Shown: in pieces, positions 60,814-64,000 of the stretch
Numbering within the stretch: the stretch's first letter is position 1
Layout of the letters: the number at the start of each line of letters is the position of its first letter
Assembly: GCA_965206445.1 (NCBI GenBank)
Contig: CBDBJR010000002.1
Coordinates: forward strand, 1,178,001 to 1,242,000
Reading direction: 5' to 3'
DNA length: 64,000 nt
Source: CBDBJR01 sp965206445
GTDB taxonomy: Bacteria > Pseudomonadota > Gammaproteobacteria > Arenicellales > Poriferihabitantaceae
The notes under the pieces: model-generated
Databases searched by the model: none
What the model was told of the DNA's origin: nothing
What the model saw: the letters and a program-made list of their open reading frames with translations, nothing else
Position numbers and translations under genes: made by a program

Positions 60814-60838
60814 GGGAAAATCCTCGTTAGTGGCCCGG

Positions 60839-61993
60839 TCAGTCTCTTAGGGATTCCTCTCGCAGACCGTCCGCGAGCAGATTGAGGCCCAACACCAGCG
60901 ACATCAGCGCGAACGTCGGCGGCAACGCCGGATGAGGGTACACCGCGAGCAGCTTTCGCCCTTCGTTGATGGTCATACCCCAGTCCGGACTTTCAGGCGA
61001 GACTCCGAGGCCAAAGAAGCCCAGCGTGCCAAGCAGAATTGTGGTGTATCCGATTCGCAGACAGAAATCGACAATCAGCGGCCCACGTGCATTCGGCAGA
61101 ACTTCCCAGAGCATGATGTACCAGGGTGTCTCTCCGCGCGTTTGTGCGGCGGCCACATAGTCGCGGGTTTTAATGTCAATCGTCAGCCCCCGTACGATAC
61201 GGAACACGGTAGGCGAATTAACAAAGACGACGGACACAAATATATTCAGCAGGTTCGGGTCCATATAAAAGACCCCGAATGGGTCGGCATTGAATGCAAG
61301 CCCCGAATAAGCCCAGCCGCCGACGAGCAGCGTAATGCCGAGCAAAACATACAGCTTGGTTGGCTGCTCTTGAAATCGCGAAGTGAACAGTATCAGAAAG
61401 AAAATGATCGGGAACAGGAATAACACACCGGACATCACCAGTGGAACCCCCGTCGAGCGTATCTCTGGAGTGACGAGTAGAAAGAACAACAGAATAACCG
61501 GAAAGGCCAGAACGAGGTTTGAGACAAAACTCAGGATGGTGTCAAAGCGCCCGCCATAAAACCCCGCCGGCAATCCAAGTGTAACGCCCACCATAAAGGC
61601 AAACAATGTCGCGGTTGGAGCAATACTCAATACAATCCGGCTCCCCATCACCACGCGACTGAAAATATCGCGGGCAAGATTGTCACCACCGAGCAGATAG
61701 TGCGCGCCTTCCACCCCGCTTACCGGCCAACCGGGGACTTTGTTTTTCATGCCGGAGACCTGGCTGAGCGGGTCCATCGTGATGATCTGGTCTGCAAAGA
61801 TCGCAGTCAGTACCCAGAACAGCACCAGAATCAATCCGACGGTACCAATCGGGCTGGAAAACAGACGACCGTATAATCCAAGTTTGCTGCGCAGTACAAC
61901 GGATGCGGCCAGTATGATCGCGAGGCTGGTCCAGACGGGTGTGAATTGCTGCAGAATCTGCAGCGTGATATCGAGAGTGCCTAATCTGTCCAT
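60839..61993 (-). CDS. peptide ABC transporter permease, DppC-type
   Basis: A 384-residue membrane protein. The coupling segment YVAAAQTRGETPWYIMLWEVLPNARGPLI (quoted in part) and GTLGFFGLGVSPESPDWGMTINEGR are the DppC/OppC hallmarks. It is longer than usual because of an extra N-terminal hydrophobic segment (TPVWTSLAIILAASVVLRSK) and an inserted central region of about 90 residues with three further hydrophobic stretches. Starts 10 bases after the DppB-type gene. Confidence 0.85.
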   Translation of the reverse strand: MDRLGTLDITLQILQQFTPVWTSLAIILAASVVLRSKLGLYGRLFSSPIGTVGLILVLFWVLTAIFADQIITMDPLSQVSGMKNKVPGWPVSGVEGAHYLLGGDNLARDIFSRVVMGSRIVLSIAPTATLFAFMVGVTLGLPAGFYGGRFDTILSFVSNLVLAFPVILLFFLLVTPEIRSTGVPLVMSGVLFLFPIIFFLILFTSRFQEQPTKLYVLLGITLLVGGWAYSGLAFNADPFGVFYMDPNLLNIFVSVVFVNSPTVFRIVRGLTIDIKTRDYVAAAQTRGETPWYIMLWEVLPNARGPLIVDFCLRIGYTTILLGTLGFFGLGVSPESPDWGMTINEGRKLLAVYPHPALPPTFALMSLVLGLNLLADGLREESLRD

Positions 61994-62003
61994 GCCCGGC
62001 CCC

Positions 62004-63050
62004 TCAATTAACGCGAATGCGCGGGTTCAGAAACACGTACCCGATATCCGATATCAGTTGTGTCACCAGCACCACACCGACGGCGACAACCGAACATGCC
62101 AGCAGCAACTCTATATCGTTGTTGCCCACCGCCGCCACCAGGGTCCATCCAAAGCCCTTATAGTTAAACAGCGTCTCAACGATGACGACCCCGGTCAGTA
62201 GCCAGGGTATCTGCAGCATGATGACGGTAAAAGGGGCAATCAAGGCATTGCGGAGCGCATGTTTGAGCACCACTGCCGGGAAGCTCAGCCCTTTTAATCT
62301 GGCGGTCCGGATGTACTGCTCTGTCATCACCTCCGCCATTGACGCCCGGGTCATCCGCGCAATGTAACCGACGCCATACAGGGCCAGTGTCATCACCGGC
62401 AACGTAAAATTTTCAAACGTAATGTTTTCCATCGCCGTTGCCGCGGTACCTTTGAACCACCGAAGGCCGCCCAGCTTGCTTGCAAACAGCACAATAAAAA
62501 TGACCCCCGATACGTACTCGGGTGTCGAGGTGGTCAGAATGGAAAAGGCAGACAGTGATCGATCGGTGCGGCTGCCTTCACGCATCCCGGCCAGAATCCC
62601 GATCAAGAGTGCCGTCGGTACCATAATCACCATAACGCACAGCATCAACCAACCGGTTAAACCCAGCTTTTCCTTAATGATGGCTTTGATGTCGGTTCGA
62701 AATACGAGTGATCGGCCCCAATCGCCTTGCAGCAAACCACAAAAGCGCGGTGCCAGTGCCGGGTCAGACCCCGACTTGATACAGCGCCCGGCAAGGTCCC
62801 CGTTTTCATCGCTACGGGTCCACCCGGGTGCAACCCCCAGCCATTCGCCATATCGTTTGATCAATGGCTGTCGGTAACCGTTTTTTTGCAGCCAGGATTG
62901 CACCTGCACGTCGGTCATGCGTATGTTGCCTTCGCTTTTGGTTAATTTCTCAAGGTTGGGCTCGAGATTGGTCAGGAAAAAAACCACAAAAGTCAGGCAG
63001 AGCGCCGTCAGCAGCATCACGCCGCTACGCTTCAACAGGAAACCGAGCAT
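62004..63050 (-). CDS. peptide ABC transporter permease, DppB-type
   Basis: A 348-residue membrane protein with an N-terminal helix (MLLTALCLTFVVFFLTNL), a periplasmic loop and further helices, and the coupling motif YIRTARLKGLSFPAVVLKHALRNALIAPF. The C-terminus ends FLNPRIRVN, typical of DppB/OppB (DPRIR). It follows the binding-protein gene after a terminator-like hairpin. Confidence 0.87.
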   Translation of the reverse strand: MLGFLLKRSGVMLLTALCLTFVVFFLTNLEPNLEKLTKSEGNIRMTDVQVQSWLQKNGYRQPLIKRYGEWLGVAPGWTRSDENGDLAGRCIKSGSDPALAPRFCGLLQGDWGRSLVFRTDIKAIIKEKLGLTGWLMLCVMVIMVPTALLIGILAGMREGSRTDRSLSAFSILTTSTPEYVSGVIFIVLFASKLGGLRWFKGTAATAMENITFENFTLPVMTLALYGVGYIARMTRASMAEVMTEQYIRTARLKGLSFPAVVLKHALRNALIAPFTVIMLQIPWLLTGVVIVETLFNYKGFGWTLVAAVGNNDIELLLACSVVAVGVVLVTQLISDIGYVFLNPRIRVN

Positions 63051-63163
63051 CGAGACTCCAGGGTAGCTGCAACAGACAAGCCGTCTTGCATCGGTACAAG
63101 AAAGTGGGGGTGCATGGTGAATGTGCCGATAAGTACCGACCGGTGACGGCCAGCACTCAAACC

Positions 63164-63193
63164 GAAAAGGCTGCCCACACGGGCAGCCTTTTC
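63164..63193 (-). terminator. hairpin with T-run between binding protein and DppB genes
   Basis: Arms GAAAAGGCTGCCC and its complement around a 4-base loop form a perfect 13-base stem, ending in TTTTC on the minus strand, 15 bases after the binding-protein stop. It probably lowers read-through so that the binding protein exceeds the permeases. Confidence 0.75.
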
Positions 63194-63207
63194 AATAAGG
63201 CCTACAA

Positions 63208-64000
63208 TCACGCCTTCCAGTATACTTCCTGCGGATAGTACTCGAAGGTGATATGGTGCTCTGCGCCACCAAGACTCTTTTTCGCAAAATTGGTGAGGGT
63301 ACGCCAGTAAGGCTGACAGATAACGCCTTCGTCCTGCATGATTTTCTCCAGCTTTGCACAGACTGTACGGCGCTTGTCGACATCCGCGATAGCCAGGGCT
63401 TCTGTCAGGGTGGCATCGAACTCGGCATTGTTGAAACCGGACTCGTTCCAGGCCTCGCCTGAGCGGTAAGCCAGCCCCAGAACCTGTACGCCGAGCGGGC
63501 GGTGGTTCCAGTTGGTGCATGAATAGGGGTACTTGGCCCAGTCGTTCCAGAATGTTGAGCCCGGCAGTACGGTACGCTTGACCTTGATGCCGGCTTTTCT
63601 GAGTTGATCCGCTACTGCGTCGGTGCTGTCTTTGCGGTAACCCGCATCGATGGAAATCAGCTCGTGCTCGTAATCGCCCATACCGGCTTCGTCCATCAGG
63701 GCCTTGGCACCGGCTGGATCGTGCTTCTGCGGCGGTAGTTTCGCGTACTCAGGATGCACCGGTCCAACGTGGTGGTTCTCAGCCACAATACCGAGACCGC
63801 CCATGCCAAGTTCCAGACACACTGCGTTGTCGATGGCCATATTCAGTGCGCGTCGGACGCGAACATCGGCGTACGGCTTTTCGCCGTCAACTTCTGCCTG
63901 CTGGTTAGGCCGGATAACAACAGTCGCTGCGGTCACAACATTGTTGCGATCAAAATCGTCCAGTGTGCCCATCAATTCAAGGATTTCAGTACCTTCTGCG
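63208..64000 (-). CDS. peptide ABC transporter substrate-binding protein, C-terminal part (cut by window edge)
   Basis: The frame is open to the right edge, so the N-terminus and signal peptide lie outside. Residues DVRVRRALNMAIDNAVCLEL, PPQKHDPAGAKALMDEAGMG and ADVDKRRTVCAKLEKIMQDEGV fit the SBP_bac_5 family of peptide and nickel binding proteins. The ending YYPQEVYWKA closes the domain. It should deliver ligand to the two permeases and fused ATPase that follow. Ligand not determined. Confidence 0.85.
   Translation of the reverse strand, partial: AEGTEILELMGTLDDFDRNNVVTAATVVIRPNQQAEVDGEKPYADVRVRRALNMAIDNAVCLELGMGGLGIVAENHHVGPVHPEYAKLPPQKHDPAGAKALMDEAGMGDYEHELISIDAGYRKDSTDAVADQLRKAGIKVKRTVLPGSTFWNDWAKYPYSCTNWNHRPLGVQVLGLAYRSGEAWNESGFNNAEFDATLTEALAIADVDKRRTVCAKLEKIMQDEGVICQPYWRTLTNFAKKSLGGAEHHITFEYYPQEVYWKA

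Overview
The window comes from a chromosome that is GC-rich in most places. It is most likely a marine or osmotically challenged gammaproteobacterium. Support for this: bS21 followed by a YqeY protein, NhaB, an RnfB-like ferredoxin next to endonuclease III, RNase PH with RdgB, a TMA monooxygenase of the marine methylotroph type, and an ectoine-catabolism DoeB-like deacylase. Species cannot be fixed from sequence alone. A large exported ankyrin protein and many decayed genes fit a host-associated or reductively evolving lineage, but that is inference. No tRNA, rRNA or CRISPR array was seen.

Layout: 0-4.2 kb holds a TPR protein and an overlapping class III CoA-transferase/acyl-CoA-dehydrogenase-like pair whose active-site residues point to 3-sulfinopropionyl-CoA desulfination. 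4.3-6.1 kb is an AT-richer DuOB + DUF488 + DUF488 module. 6.2-8.4 kb holds a dimethylformamidase-like protein. 8.3-14.8 kb is an AT-rich island, all on the minus strand, with four paralogous exported proteins (two nearly identical), a membrane-anchored protein, and remnants of an M23 peptidase-like gene and an RTX-type exoprotein. This looks like a graveyard of effector genes with retained immunity-like genes. 15-27.7 kb is mostly core metabolism and transport: nhaB, tmm, two restriction-nuclease-like proteins, tupBCA, doeB-like, a DnaJ protein, DUF924, a K+ channel, DUF6394 and cysE.

27.8-32.2 kb is a defence-like island. A truncated DNA methylase start and a broken helicase-like fragment flank an ABC-type ATPase, a small partner and an OLD/TOPRIM-type ATPase-nuclease. 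32.4-42.4 kb returns to housekeeping: rpsU, yqeY, gpmI, rdgB, rph, arsS, nth, rnfB-like, an SPL-type radical SAM protein and malic enzyme. 42.6-46.8 kb is one 1398-residue exported ankyrin protein with homogenised 99-bp repeats. 46.9-51.5 kb is a polyamine-type ABC operon. It is followed by a ClpP-fold membrane protein and cysK.

53.9-57.1 kb is a small mobile region. An IS5-type transposase gene with an in-frame stop is cut off by a cassette bounded by imperfect 73-bp inverted repeats, which carries a GIY-YIG-like protein and a DUF6884-like protein. From 57.2 kb to the end: allA, a DsbA-fold isomerase, an arylsulfatase remnant, and a peptide-type ABC operon whose binding-protein gene runs off the right edge.

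Functionally, the core genes suggest a heterotroph using methylamines, organosulfur acids, compatible solutes, peptides and polyamines. The accessory blocks look like conflict systems at different stages of decay.
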